The notes under the pieces are model-generated. The model had not been told where the DNA came from, made no database searches, and saw only the letters and a list, made by a program, of their open reading frames with translations. Shown one piece after another: positions 1-11,157 of a stretch of DNA of 64,000 bases. The number at the start of each line of letters is the position of its first letter. Within the stretch, counting starts at the first letter, position 1. The stretch covers positions 22,363,253-22,427,252 of the forward strand of contig CM075939.1 of the NCBI GenBank assembly GCA_038030265.1. Reading direction: 5' to 3'. This stretch comes from Corythucha ciliata (lineage: Eukaryota; Arthropoda; Insecta; Hemiptera; Tingidae). The position numbers were made by a program, and so were the translations under genes.

Positions 1-813
1 TGACCGAGAGCTCATCACGGACTGAGTAAAACGGCTTAACATCCGTGGGAAGTTCGTGTTCCTTTGGCCAATTGTCGATGATGAGTTGTTTTAACTTGGA
101 ACTCACTGGGACCTCGATCTGGGCTGCAATGACATTCGAAATATTTTTGTCGACTGTAGCGATGCCCTGTAATGAGACTTCATGAATGTAGGCGTCTATT
201 TCGTCTTGAAGCTCAGCTAATGTGTCGTCGTGTGGTTGTACTGACAAGGTGTCCGCTACGAAGAGATTTTTTCCCGGTGTATACATTATTGAGAAGTCAT
301 ACCGCATCATTCTGATTCTAAAGCGCAGGAGCCCTGGCGTTGAGTCGTCCAAATGTTTTGTTTTGAGTATTGGAATTACTCCATTATCATCCAGCGATGT
401 TGTGGAGTTGTTAGGAACTAGTGGTTTGTGATCCGTCTCAACGATGAAGTGTTTCCCTATAAAGAAATGCTTTAGTTTGTTGCATGCCCAGGATATTGAA
501 AGACCTTCGCTCTCATGCAATTTTTCGGAAGGTAGAGGAGTCCGGGATATTATTTGACGGGACGTTTATCGTCGCCTCCCCCTTGTAGAAGGACGGCCCC
601 GAGGCCGAGTTTCGACGAGTCGCAAGACACTATTGTAGGTTTTGAAGGGTCAACAATTTGTAGTTCAGAAGCTGTGATCAATTTCTCTCGTACCATAGAC
701 AGCGCTTTTTCTTGTGCTGGACCCCATAAGAATTCATTTTTTGAGCTAAGAACGCTTGATATCGGTTATAGTACATCCGATTTTCGAGGAATGAACTTGG
801 ATAAGAAGTTTCA
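1..813 (-). pseudogene. pol: Gypsy RNase H and start of integrase region (broken)
   Basis: On the minus strand about 740-540 reads WGPAQEKALSMVREKL, then IVSCDSSKLGLGAVLLQG, the Gypsy-type RNase H start whose Asp is the first catalytic acid. Around 440-430 the TDHKPL motif follows, and 330-245 gives LLRFRIRMMRYDFSIMYTPG with VADTLS, the usual end of RNase H. Between 75 and 1 the text ELPTDVKPFYSVRDELSV matches the linker that comes just before the zinc-binding part of integrase. A stop and frame change sit near 545-500. The integrase core lies outside the window. Confidence 0.8.
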
Positions 814-1655
814 TCATTCACAGGAGCCGTTGAACTTCGCTGTTACATTTTTGGGTGGTTCCATTTCGCAAATGGCTCGGACCTTGTTTTTGTCTGCCTG
901 AATCCCTTTACTCGAAACTTCGAAGCCGAGAAAAAATATTTGCTGGCGAGATATTTTTGCCTTTTGTCTGTTCAGGGTCATTCCTGCTCGTCTGATTTTC
1001 TGGGGAACCTCCCGAAGGTTTTGGTCATGTTCCGATTGGTCATTGCCCCAGATGAGGACGTCGTCCATCATGCAGATGCAATTCTTTTGCCCCTCTAGTA
1101 TTTGATACATTCGTTTTTGGAAGTATTCGGGGGGCAGAAGGTATTCCAAAGGGAAGCTTGCGTAATTTGTAGCGGCCGAAGGGTGTTATGAAGGTAGTGA
1201 GATCTTGGCACAGCTTGGCTAGGTTCAGTTGCCAGAATCCGCTGTTGGCATCCAGCTTGGAGAATATTTCCGCTCTGTCTGTGTGTTGAGCTAGAGCTAT
1301 GTCCATTCGTGGGATAGGGGGAAATTGACGTTTAAAGGATTCGTTGAGTTTCGTCAAGTTCACGCAAATTCTGACACCACCCTGTTTTTTTGGTATGACG
1401 ACCATGGGGGCGCACCAGTCTGTTGCATTGTCGACAGGGGAAATGACGCCCCGTTGGACCATAGCTTCAAGCTCAGATTTTACTTGTTCGCGTAGGGCGA
1501 TGGAATAGCTCTGGGCAACGAAATTGCGCAGAGCTTGGCGTCAGGTTTGAATTCTATTTGATAATCCCCCTGAACGTTACCTAGCCCTCGGAAAAGACCA
1601 GGAAACTCTTGCGTCCACTCGAAGCACTTTGTTATGGCGAAAATACGCTTGACGA
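814..1655 (-). pseudogene. pol: Gypsy reverse transcriptase (frameshifted)
   Basis: Minus-strand reading from about 1655 gives the region ahead of RT (PGLFRGLGNVQGDYQIEFKP), then a frame change near 1500, then the RT fingers with DWCAPMVVIPKKQGGVRICV and the palm aspartate context FSKLDANSGFWQL, then ITPFGRYKLRKLPFGI. Near 1145 the frame shifts again and the palm continues with CICMMDDVLIWG, where the catalytic pair Met-Asp-Asp replaces the usual Val/Ile-Asp-Asp, followed by HDQNLREV and FLGFEVSSKGIQ. Motif order and spacing match Gypsy RT. At least two frameshifts make it a pseudogene. Confidence 0.9.
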
Positions 1656-1657
1656 GA

Positions 1658-2566
1658 TTAAGGCGAAGGCAAGCGCGTTTCGGCTGAGTATGTCATGGGA
1701 GAAGTAACATTCCTCAGAAATAGCAATGTATTTGTGCGTAATGCTAAGAAACGCGGTACCCAGAATATTGATACGGTCCTGTTTTTTGGCCGTGTAGACA
1801 TTGTAATTAGGCTTAGTTTGGAGTGTCGACTGGGTATGTTTTTTATGAAGGAGCCGGGTAGCATGGTGATATCGGCGACTGTATCCAACTTGAAAACAAT
1901 CTGAGGTAAGCTCGTTTTTCCCGTATTTATGTTCAGTTTCTCCGTCCACGCGGATTTGTCGTCAGCATTGGAAACAGATTCAACGAACGAGTCTTCCTCT
2001 GAATCGTTCAGAGAAACGTCTACTTCGTTGATGTTCTTTTTGGAAAAGCAATGCTTTTGGAAATGCCCCGTGCGTTGACAGGCTCCACACTTGGCAGATT
2101 TAGCGGGGCAGTCTGACAATTTGTGGAATTTTTGACCACAACGTGTACAGATGTCGGGGAACGAGGATTTAGAGCTAAAATTCTTATCGCTGAATGCCTT
2201 TAATTTTGAGCTCTCCCCGGAAATTTGACCTCGGGATCTGTTTTGGGGGAAACATTTTTGATGAACAGCGCTCACCTGAGAATCCTTGAGGCCTTCCTTC
2301 TGCCGCATCAGGGGCCTATTTTTTGAAAGTACTTTTCAACTCTTCTCTTTTCACTTTGCACTTTTTCTATATCTTTCCATGTGACAAATTTGAAGAGTGC
2401 AAAGTGCAGAGTTGAAAAGTACTTTCAAAAAATAGGCCCCAGGTCTTCGTGCTGTCTGAGGCACGTTGTTGCCTTTTCGCGAGTTTGTTCGGGATCGAGT
2501 TGGAGTCTGTCACTGATGGACGAGTCACGCATCCCGATTATTAGTAAAGAAGAATAATTTCACCCT
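1658..2566 (-). pseudogene. gag-pol: Gypsy Gag C-terminus, zinc knuckles and protease (broken)
   Basis: The first part (2566-2443) reads as a Gag C-terminal helix region with ISDRLQLDP followed by RQHEDL. It is split by a 130-bp inverted-repeat insertion, then continues from 2308. Two CCHC zinc knuckles follow: CTRCGQKFHKLSDC and CGACQRTGHFQKHC, both with Cys-x2-Cys-x4-His-x4-Cys spacing, expected to bind retroelement RNA. About 50 residues later comes the protease motif, FKLDTVADITMLP, where families usually have Asp-Thr-Gly-Ala-Asp; the Gly is Val here, which should abolish catalysis. The frame then runs out near 1658, so pol is not continuous with it. Minus strand; continues the element described for 1-2566. 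Confidence 0.85.
2309..2440. mobile_element. 130-bp MITE inserted in the Gypsy gag
   Basis: Two near-perfect inverted arms of about 35 bp lie at 2311-2345 and 2406-2440. Each begins GGGGCCTATTTTTTGAAAG and ends in a CTTTGCAC/GTGCAAAG region. The AT-rich middle has no ORF. The flanks suggest a short target duplication, for example CAGG at 2309-2312 and 2440-2443, although the G and C runs at the ends make the exact boundary ambiguous. Removing 131 bp would leave the two Gag parts in the same frame, so the insertion came after the Gypsy copy. Confidence 0.85.
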
Positions 2567-3350
2567 TTAACTTACACTGGCACTGTGAAATAGCGATTTT
2601 ACGATGCCACCATGTATTATTCGTAGTTTATATTCAATGAAAACCCATATCTTTTACAATTGTTCATGTCATATCATTACATTCTCCAAAACCCCCCTTT
2701 TCAATAAATTCCCCATCACCTCACTCCATTCGTCTAGCCCCCACGGATGGGAGGGTAACACTCACAACAGTCAGATATCACCAGATCAGGGCTTCCCAGA
2801 GTGGAAACAATATTTCTTCAAATTTCTGCTTAATTTCAGCGGTCAGCGGCCTAATTTCAAGCCACTTGGAGAAATAATCCATTATTACTAAATAACTTTT
2901 TACCCCAATTCACATTATGCCCATGCCTCCTATAGGGCACTGGATGGGGTAAGAGAGGTTCTTTACCGTTAGCACAGCGAAACACATTACCCCACGAGTC
3001 TTTCGATGTCAGCGGCATATTTCTGTATTGCTCCCACTTCTGATAATCTGGCATATTGACCACACATCCTAGACTAAGTTTAATTTTCTACAAGTTTCTT
3101 CGAGAGATTAGTTTTTCAGATGATCGGTAGAAAAGGATTTGACCGACAATATGGTGTTGAAAGCTGATTTTCAGAAAAAATTGGAATGGGGAACTTGACG
3201 ATTTTTTTTTTAGTGTCGCAATCGAAAGAATAGGTTAAGGGAATAAGACTACCATTACGCAAACCATAAAATTATCATCCGAAACAATTTAAATAATTTT
3301 CTATAAAAAGCAGTGGGGTAAAAGTGGTGGAATGGGCAGGGTGAGGTATG
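2567..3350. other. No recognisable feature
   Basis: AT-rich sequence between the Gypsy remnant and an inverted-repeat segment. Short open frames are present in several phases, but none shows a recognisable motif or splice context. Confidence 0.6.
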
Positions 3351-3351
3351 G

Positions 3352-3655
3352 TTGTTTTGTGACGTGGAAGAGCATTAGGCTCAGCAGGTGGCGTTATCAG
3401 TGTTTGTGTTCACGCGGTTATGTCTTATCGTTGAAAGATAGATTTGAACTTCAGAGCTATTGGGATTAATTTAGTAATGCCTCCGAGAAAAAATCCGTAT
3501 TATTGTTTAGTTCCGGGATGTTTATCCAGCAATGAGACTTACTGTGTTGTAATTTCAATCTCTCAAGATTCTCAATAACAAAACTGATTAACTGATAACC
3601 TCGGAGTTGTTTACACACACACAGAAAAACAATGCTCTTTGACGTCACAAGGGGG
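3352..3655 (+). other. Inverted-repeat segment with a possible THAP-like first exon
   Basis: The 23-bp arm at 3352-3376 (TTTTGTGACGTGGAAGAGCA) recurs inverted at 3631-3655. A related stretch with GACGTGAAAGAGC is at 3780-3795. Between the arms a short frame starts at 3478 with MPPRKNPYYCLVPGC and stops after 33 residues. The start resembles the beginning of THAP-type C2CH zinc fingers (Cys-x4-Cys near the N-terminus), which occur in P-element-like transposases and host genes. The downstream His, Cys and Pro of a THAP domain are not visible, so this is at most a first exon or relic. Another short inverted match (GGAATGGGGAACTTG at 3184, reversed at 3820) frames the region. Confidence 0.3.
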
Positions 3656-4140
3656 ACCGCTCCCACCCACTCCAAGTCGAACAGCTGAATTTACACTCAA
3701 AGTTAAAATTCAATTAAAAATCACAGACTGAACAGAATTAGATGCGGTTTTCATTATACTACTCAGGTAATGGCCTATTATGACGTGAAAGAGCTAAAAT
3801 GAAAAAAACTGGCACATGCAAGTTCCCCATTCCGGGGCGTATATCTCGGAGACGAATATAGGAATATCTACAAAGAGCGTATAACAAAATTGCTAGTATA
3901 TTATAAATATGAGCTTTCTATTTATTTTTCAAAGTGCTTGCCGTGCGACGTGAGGTTCTCGAGTTTTGAGTAGGCAGAAAAAGGCACCTTCTGTGTCCTC
4001 TCCAGACGTTAGCACACCTCCTAGGGATCAGGAATTTTATTATGTTCACGTCCCCCACCTGAATGAACGAAATTCGGCAATCATTTAAATTCTTCTCCTC
4101 AACTACCTCTACAACTCTTTTTGATTATTCGTTTACTGAA
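3656..4140. other. No recognisable feature
   Basis: AT-rich intergenic sequence without a convincing frame, RNA or inverted repeat beyond the short matches noted for 3352-3655. Confidence 0.5.
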
Positions 4141-4179
4141 CCACGCGTACCTGCGGTTTTTTGAAGATACGCATTTTTT

Positions 4180-4565
4180 TTTCTCGAAGCCTTGAAATTG
4201 GCCAATTTTAGACGCAAAATTAAATTGTCCTCAATTTTGGCCTTGACTTAGCGATTTGTCTGAATTATCTCCAGTTATTGCCGCGTACTAGAGCTTTTTC
4301 TCCATTTTACCCACGAATAAACGTTTTTTAGCAATTTCAGCGTCAAATTAGCAATTTACTTATGTCGATTTTAGCCGGAGTTTTTCTCGATTTTTGCCGA
4401 ATATGCCCCCTGAAATCTCGAAATAACGGCAGTATTTCATGTTAGCCACGGACTAGCGTTTTTTTTTAATTTCGGACACGAATAATACCGTTTTTCTCAT
4501 TTTTAGCAGTGAATTGGCAATTTTTTCCACCTTTTATTCATGAATTACTTTTAGTGCATTTCATT
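4180..4565. repeat. Degenerate ~30-bp repeat, family A (minor block)
   Basis: Repeated phrases of the type TTTTCTCAATTTTAGCCGCGAATTAGCG, heavily diverged: for example GCGATTTGTCTGAATTATCTCC, CGTACTAGAGCTTTTTCTCC, TTAGCAATTTACTTATG and GAATTGGCAATTTTTTCC. The spacing is about 30-45 bp. The same phrase recurs in much better copies near 7.1, 17.2, 31.5-32.4 and 52.2-55.2 kb, which is how this weak block was recognised. Confidence 0.6.
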
Positions 4566-4569
4566 CAAA

Positions 4570-5099
4570 AAATGCACTATTTGTCTCGCCCTGATGGTCG
4601 CACATATGGGTTGTGATACTTTTTTTTCACGTTTCAGAACCCCTAGAACACGAATCCGAGGTCGGTTCGATTTGTTATATATATATATGGCCCCTCGCTT
4701 GTTAGCACGATCACGGTCGCAATTTTTGACTTAGGGCAACCAAATTTGGTCTAAAAATCAATAGCGTGAATATCTCGGACGAGTTCGTGATCCAGATGAA
4801 TCGGTCCACGGGAACGGTGTGAAAGAGGGGTTTGAATTAGTTGAAAATTCGCTACCGCACGGCTGTTGCTGCAATTGCCCCCAAAATTGACACGAGTAAT
4901 GAAAAATGAACGCGCTTTCGTATGAGACCCTTGTGAACCAAATCCGTTGATATGGCAGGGGAGTTCTCGGCGGAGGGGAGCTATTAAATTAACGCTATGC
5001 CTTACTGGACCACCCAATTACCAAAAAATTTCATTGACACTGAATTTTGAGCCGTCTCTTTTATTTGATTTGCCTACAGCCTAATAAATCTTGAGTAAA
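4570..5099. other. No recognisable feature
   Basis: Single-copy-looking sequence with a short TA microsatellite at about 4677-4688. A minus-strand open frame of 88 codons (4751-5017) has no recognisable motif. Confidence 0.5.
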
Positions 5100-5232
5100 A
5101 AATCCTGAGGTGGGCCAAAAAGGGAGGAACAAAAAAAAATTAAAAAAAAATTGTTTCGGATTCGAACCCAGGCACTCCGCATCCCGCAATGGTGAAATAG
5201 TGACATACCATTTGACCTAATTTAACTGATCT
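5100..5232 (-). mobile_element. tRNA-derived SINE head (Pol III A and B boxes)
   Basis: On the minus strand a perfect B box, GGTTCGAATCC (5168-5158), lies about 40 bp downstream of a good A box, TAGGTCAAATGG (5220-5209). The match to the A-box consensus lacks only one position. The downstream stretch has two long T runs, which would terminate Pol III. The sequence cannot form a full tRNA cloverleaf: no 5' acceptor strand pairs with the CCGAAACA end, so this is a tRNA-related SINE head or relic rather than a functional tRNA gene. It lies directly beside the hairpin element at 5250-5670. No second copy was recognised in the window. Confidence 0.55.
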
Positions 5233-5249
5233 GAAAATTAACGTAATCT

Positions 5250-5670
5250 GAAAAAAGTTTTGTTCCGACAGCAGCCTGTCGGGAAAAGTGCATTTCATTC
5301 ATGCGACAATCGAGTCGAACCTCATAAGTTAGAACGATATCAACCAATTATGAATGAAATTTAGGCCGGGATAAATATTTTAATTGCAAATAACTCCTCT
5401 AACAAGAGTCCGCCTTCCCATATCGTATAGGCAACCAAACCGACTCTGTTTCATTTTTCATTTTCATAATTTTGTTCCCCCTCAGTTGGTGCCAAAAAAG
5501 GGGCCTGCGGTAAAAAGAAACACGATTTTATGATTTTGACTTTCTATACCACGGCCTAAATGTGATTCATAGTTGATTGATATCGTTCTAACTTATGAGG
5601 TTCGACTCGATTGTCGCATGAATGAAATGCACTTTTCCCGACAGGCTGCTGTCGGAACAAAACTTTTTTG
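5250..5670. mobile_element. Inverted-repeat (foldback) element, 420 bp
   Basis: The arms at about 5250-5370 and 5553-5670 are reverse complements with few mismatches for the outer 95 bp. They begin AAAAAAGTTTTGTTCCGACA and share GTGCATTTCATTCATGCGAC. The inner ends decay into about 180 bp of spacer. No coding sequence is present. Target duplications could not be settled because the ends are A/T runs. It is probably a non-autonomous DNA transposon. Confidence 0.75.
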
Positions 5671-5680
5671 TCTTACTTTT

Positions 5681-7017
5681 TAGGCCAGTCAATATAAACA
5701 TCAAACATCGCAAATATGCATGTAATTGTTTTTTCTTTTGCACATTGTTAGAGCCAATGAGAGTAGTTTATACTCAAGTTTGCAACCTTCAAAGCCTTGT
5801 GCTCAACTCGTGGCACTCGAAAAACCACGAAATTCCATCAATTTTTTAGGTTGCTAAACAAAAATACCAGAAGAAAGCGTTTTTCCACAATGACCACAGT
5901 ATACATTGTTGAAGCCAACTAAATTTGCTACAATTTAAGCCCAGTCCGAGCGTCCTACGTTTGTTATTTTCCGAAATACAGCCAATCAGGAAATATGTAA
6001 TATCGCCAAAATGCGAGATTTTATTGATAGGGTTATTTTTCAAGACCCGTAGAACTCAAACATAATGGTCTTACAGAATATCCACGCGAGTTTTGGGAAT
6101 GGCTCTTAACCTTCTTGTAGGCACTCAAAATGGGCCTAATTGTTTCATTTTTTTGTATAACAATGGATTTTTATCAAAAAATTGCGAAGGACAGGAGTAA
6201 AATAAGCATGAAGTATTAAGCTAAGTTACTTCATACAGTTTTAGAGGAACTTGCCAGGTGCTGGGAGCACCATGGCTGATGTAGTCTAGCTTTGAACAGT
6301 TGTCAAAAACTGACATTTTTTAAAATATCCTGATATTTTCCCAGTTTACTCAAAGAATCTTTCGCTATCATAAGACAAAATGTCTTTACTCACACAAAAA
6401 AAAGAGTGCTCTTTTCAGTGGTGTCGTTGGATTTAACCTAGGACGCTAACTTCCCATGTTACAGATGTTTTTGTTGCGGAAACCCGTGATGTGCTAAAAA
6501 ACAACAAATTGATTATCTGAACGAGGAATGAAAATCTGACCTTAGGTCATAGGAAATTTTTTGTTTCATTTTGGGTGTACAATCACCCCTCTCATTTTGT
6601 TCAACAAGTACCAATCACCGTGTATTTGAGTGCTACGGGTGTTGAAAAATTACCCTACCAATAAAATCTCGCTTTTTGGTGAGATTAGGTATTTTGTTGA
6701 TTTACTGTATTTCCTGAACTAACAGACCCAGGATGCTCGGGCATGGCTTAAATTGTAGCAAATGTAGTTGGCTTTAACAATGTATACTGTGGTCATGCTC
6801 GAAAAACTCTTTCTTCTGGTATTTTTGTTTAAAAACCCAGAAAAAGTGATGAAATTTCTTAGTTTTTCGAGTGCCATGAGTTAAGCACAAGGTTTTGATG
6901 GTTGCAAACTTGAGTAATAACTGCTTTCATTGGTCCTAACAACACGCAACAAAAAAAAATCAATTACATGCATGTTTGCGATTTACCCCGATTTTTGTGT
7001 CTATATTGATTGGTCTA
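5681..7017. mobile_element. Foldback element, 1.34 kb, ends TAGGCCAGTCAA
   Basis: Arms of about 370 bp (5681-6060 and 6640-7017) are imperfect reverse complements; both contain the phrase around ACAGTATACATTGTT and the phrase around GCATGTAATTG. The left end reads TAGGCCAGTCAATATA and the right end, reversed, TAGACCAATCAATATA. The flanking triplets are TTT on the left and TTA on the right, consistent with a decayed 3-bp TTA duplication. The ends resemble those of the 53036-54568 element (11 of 13 outer bases the same on the left side), so the two are probably one superfamily. The ~580-bp middle has no transposase that I recognise. Confidence 0.8.
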
Positions 7018-7039
7018 TTAAGGCAAAATTGCCTCCGGA

Positions 7040-7290
7040 GACGGTGATAATTTGAGGTTTTTTAGATTTTAGACACGAATTAACGTTTTTCTCCATTTTA
7101 GTCGTGAATTAGTGCTTTTCCCCACTTCTACCGCGAATTAGCAATTTTTCTACTTTAATTAGGGGGTTTTCTCAGTTTTAGCTGTGAACTAGCCATTTTT
7201 CTCAATTTTCGTCCTGAATTAGCATTTTTCTCTATTTTAGACGCGCGTTTCTGTTCACTTTAAGGCATGAATTAACGCCCGCGCCCCCCT
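7040..7290. repeat. Degenerate ~30-bp repeat, family A
   Basis: About eight diverged copies of a unit like CGAATTAGC-TTTTTCTC-ATTTTAG are laid head to tail, for example GTGAATTAGTGCTTTTCCCC, GCGAATTAGCAATTTTTCTAC and TGAATTAGCATTTTTCTC. The block starts 20-odd bases beyond the right end of the foldback element, so that element may have inserted at the edge of this array. Confidence 0.75.
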
Positions 7291-10200
7291 CCCGCAATCG
7301 ATTCTAATAATGTGGTACGCTACTGAATCACCTCGGGAGTAGTGGTTCCTCCTAATTCCTCGATGAAAATTCCAAGACCGCCTATTTGTTTATGGGTCGA
7401 TTTTGGGACAAATAGCCGAACTTGCGGGTATCAGGAACGATCGCGGTTCGAGAGCCTCAAGAATCCTCAATGAAAAATCTAAACTAAACCACTTCTACAT
7501 GAACAATCTAATGTACTTGTATAATTATGGACAAATATTTCATTGTAAGTTATCTACACAAATTATTATTGTTGTATTTGTTCGGTATCCTTCACGGGAT
7601 TTTAACGGGATGGAATACATTTTGACGGCTTTCTGACAGGATCTTGAGCTTGACTTGACAGGAAAAACAAAATGTATTGAAAAATACTTACCCCGCTCGT
7701 ATTATCTCTGAACCTCATTGCAAGTCTCTGGTCAGCCTTGCATTTTCAATCTAGTCAAAAATGTATGTTTTTATGGAATGTTTGGTTAATTGTCTACTTT
7801 GGTGCAGTTGTCTATTTTTCTGCACGAATAAGCTCGATGTAAAACAGATGCAACGGATCATAATCGCTTAAGAGCTTTCTCTTCTTTTACTGCTATAGTG
7901 CTTTGTCTTTCATCACCTTCTGGAAATAACCGTAATGAAAAGGTATAATAGACGTTTGATTCTCCTCTACTTGTATCCTATCCCTTTGGAAATGGATTCT
8001 TCCCATCAATTTTCTCTCCTCCTTTGATAGAATCAATAGTACCAAACCAACGTCTTAGGAAATAGGCCCAAACTGGCGGGTCCGTAGTATTTTCATACGA
8101 AGCTCGTTATAAACGCCCTCCCGCCCCTCACTGAACGTCCCCTGGGGGCGGCGGCTACTCGAAATAAATACCAGTTACAGACTCGGTGGAACCAGAAATA
8201 AGGAGGTCTTTTTTTCCCTCTCTCTTTCCTTTCATGTTCTCCCCCAAAACGGTCCCTCTCGCTTCTTGATTTGGGCTTCCTAAAAAATAGAAGGATATAA
8301 AAAGGCCCCAGAAAAGGGAATAACAGTCGTGTTCCGACAAGCCCCTCTTCTATATTATCTCCGCCTTTGCGATCCAGTGTTCTCTGTATAATCTGTTTTA
8401 CTTAAGTATCACTCCGGGGAACTCGATGCTTGCGAGGATGCCTATTTAGACCTCCCCTCCCTCTCATTAGAAAATTCCTTTTTTTTTGCTTTTTTAAATT
8501 ATCCCACTCAAAATGGAAAGAGAAGCGGATCATCATTGTTGAAAAGCTCTATTTTCAATCCACATAACTATCGATAATTTAAAGCATCATTTTACCATTA
8601 TTACTCGAATATGAAGTTGAGTGAGAGGGACGTGGCTCGTTACAGACAAGAGTTTATACAAATTTAAGAATAAATTTAGCTCTGAGTGGGCAATAAAGTA
8701 TGACGGATGCTCAACACGATGTCAGTGCACTGGGTGGCTTTGCTGCCAACCTCAATAACAGTATAACAACTTCGTCAGCTAACTACATTTCTTCTGTGGA
8801 ATTTCAATAAAACACGCCCTCCAAGAAATAAGATTCAAGTGTTTTCCAAGCAGTGGATGGACTGGGAAAGAAGCTTGACAGGATCCGGTGAATCGCTTGT
8901 TTCAGTTACCACGCAGATTGTAATAAAGAATGTCAGATACTTGTAATAATTTGACGGATGTTTGCACCGGCTTTCTTATATGAACCACGAGTTTGTCCAT
9001 AGACTTCCCCTATAGAGCAGCCGTGCAACCGTCGTAGGTTTCCAATATATTCTCAAGCACAAGAAATTCTCTTTTCACGAACCGAGCTGTCCTGCGCTCT
9101 CCAACTGAGGCCTTGGGCACTCCGTCTGTGTCCTGCGCGCTACTATGGTAACTTTCCCTGTAGTGAGCCGCAAATCACGCAGTGTGTGCACCTTCACGTT
9201 TTTTGGCACAAGCAGCAAATAATGTAATCTTATAAACCTCCTGTTTTAACTCGCATTAATTTGTATATGTACCTATAAATGAAAAAAAAAATTGATTTTT
9301 TTCTTTCCTTAAAACTCCGGTTGAAAGATGAGAAAATGGAGTAAAAGGGGACAAGAGAGGATATCGAATAAACACATGGAACATGTTTAGGTACTTAAAT
9401 AGCAGTTTGTCCGGCTTCGTCGCGAGAGATTAACATAAACACGCTTAAGTCTTCCTGTTTAAAGCGGGCGAACTGTTAGGGGTCATCAATACGGCTTAAA
9501 GGCCGGGGCCCAGTTGGGTTTCATGGCGCAGTTTAGAAGAGGAGGAGAATTAAGCCATTTCATAGTTTATCGAGATGTTTTGGTGTGAGGAGAAGGACTT
9601 AGCCCATAGGCTTTTTATTTATTTTCATCTGGACAGGATTAAGACTAATATTCAGTGATTAAGAATTAACTCAAGCATTGAGAACTTTTTGAAAACTTAA
9701 GGGAAGAACAGCGACTTTTTTCAAATAACGATTTCAGAGGAGCCCACCTTTTATTTAGCACAAACTTTATAAATAACAGTAGTTAATGACTACATCAGAT
9801 TTGGATGAACTGTAAAGGTGACCATTAAAACCATACATCATTCATTTTTTCGAGTTGATTTCCAATATTTTTATTAATCCATTTAATAATAATAGGAAAG
9901 CCTCCACGAGAGCCGGGGGAAGTCTTTTTCGAAGAGCTGGTGCGGTGATAATTTATAAACGTTTCCCGCCCTTGCGTAAATCGACTTCCAAACGAGATGA
10001 AGAAAGATAATAACGAATAATGGGGCTGGTTTAACAAGGGAGCCTATCTCGAAAACCAGTGTAATCCTTCGGGTTTCTTCCTTTTTCCCCTCCACTCACC
10101 CCCTCTTTCAACAAATGGAGCTCTCGTAAATGAATTGGATGGTTATTTGAATCTTAACTGCTTTCAAGTGGGAATAGTATTATATAATCCGATAACAATT

Positions 10201-11157
10201 TATTGTGATAGGCCAATTTATTCCCTGCTTCCCATTCTGAAGCTTCGAGGCCCCACATATAGGTTAAACATTATCCTTTATTGTTTAAAAAACCACCCGA
10301 GTTATAAGACTCATAATACTTACTATTATAGCATCCATTAGATTATCGTAGTTTTACTGTGTTTGTTTTTAATGTAAATGTTATTATCCAGAGATTTTCA
10401 ACCGTATTAAATAAATTGACTCGCCTAGGATATGCGTGTGTGTGGTCAACACTGATATAGAACAGGACCCCAATCTGATCCAATTATACTGTTAATTGTT
10501 TTAAAACTATAACGTAGAATCGTTATACACCTCTGAACTCGTTTTGAATAACTATTTCCCCAGAACCAAGATGTTTTCTATTCAATGGTCTTTTATTGAA
10601 TTTCATTTGTGATGACCAAGCAATGCAGCGTTCAAAACCATTCAAGAATGGCGGCCTAATGGCAACATTTTTTAATTGCTTCCTATTAGAAGCACAAACC
10701 CAAACAAGAGGGCGCCCAACAAGGAAGAGAAAAAAATGGGATGCTTCGAAAAGTTGTGAATTGTGAGGGCCTGAGTATAAGCTACCTATTAATTGAAAGT
10801 ATTATAATTAACGGTAGTAAATCACTGGAGAACAGAAATGGATTTCAAATGGAAACTAAAAGCAATGTTAAGACGCAGTTGAGCATTATGGTGACAAATT
10901 CCTTATTTCATACTCACCGTTGCGTTGCTTATACACAGAAACTCAGTCAGGAACGTTTCAAATGTAAGTCGAAGGAAGAGCGACGAGCGAGAGGAGGAAA
11001 TTTCAAGATTTCAAAGAGGTGAGCTCAAAGTTATTTCCGAAACGAAATTTGACAAAGGACAAAGGAGCGTGTAGAATTCCCTAGAGTTTGAAACAATGCC
11101 TTAAAATCCAGGACTGGTGCAGAAATAAGATATGAGTCAATAAATGCCGCGTTATAC
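7291..11157. other. Long stretch without recognisable genes
   Basis: Looks single-copy. Short open frames (60-93 codons) occur on both strands, but none has a known motif, a compositional change or paired splice sites that I could defend. It may be intergenic or part of a large intron. One short CAGGGTG-type transposon end follows at 11158. Confidence 0.5.

Larger units (their letters stand above)
1..2566 (-). mobile_element. Gypsy-type LTR retrotransposon, internal gag-pol remnant
   Basis: Reading the minus strand from about 2566 down to 1 gives the Gypsy order: the end of Gag with two zinc knuckles, aspartic protease, reverse transcriptase, RNase H, then the start of the integrase region, which runs off the left edge. 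The reading frame changes at least near 1500 and 1145, stops occur, and the protease active site is altered, so the copy is dead. Upstream an in-frame stop near 2569 ends the recognisable Gag, so the 5' part and 5' LTR are missing or unrecognisable. No LTR is seen in the window. The polyprotein resembles the insect and nematode K02A2.6-like Gypsy group (family recall, not a search). Confidence 0.9.

Noticed and set aside
5153..5221. Functional tRNA gene
   Set aside because: No acceptor stem can be formed and the anticodon arm is not paired; only the Pol III boxes are present.
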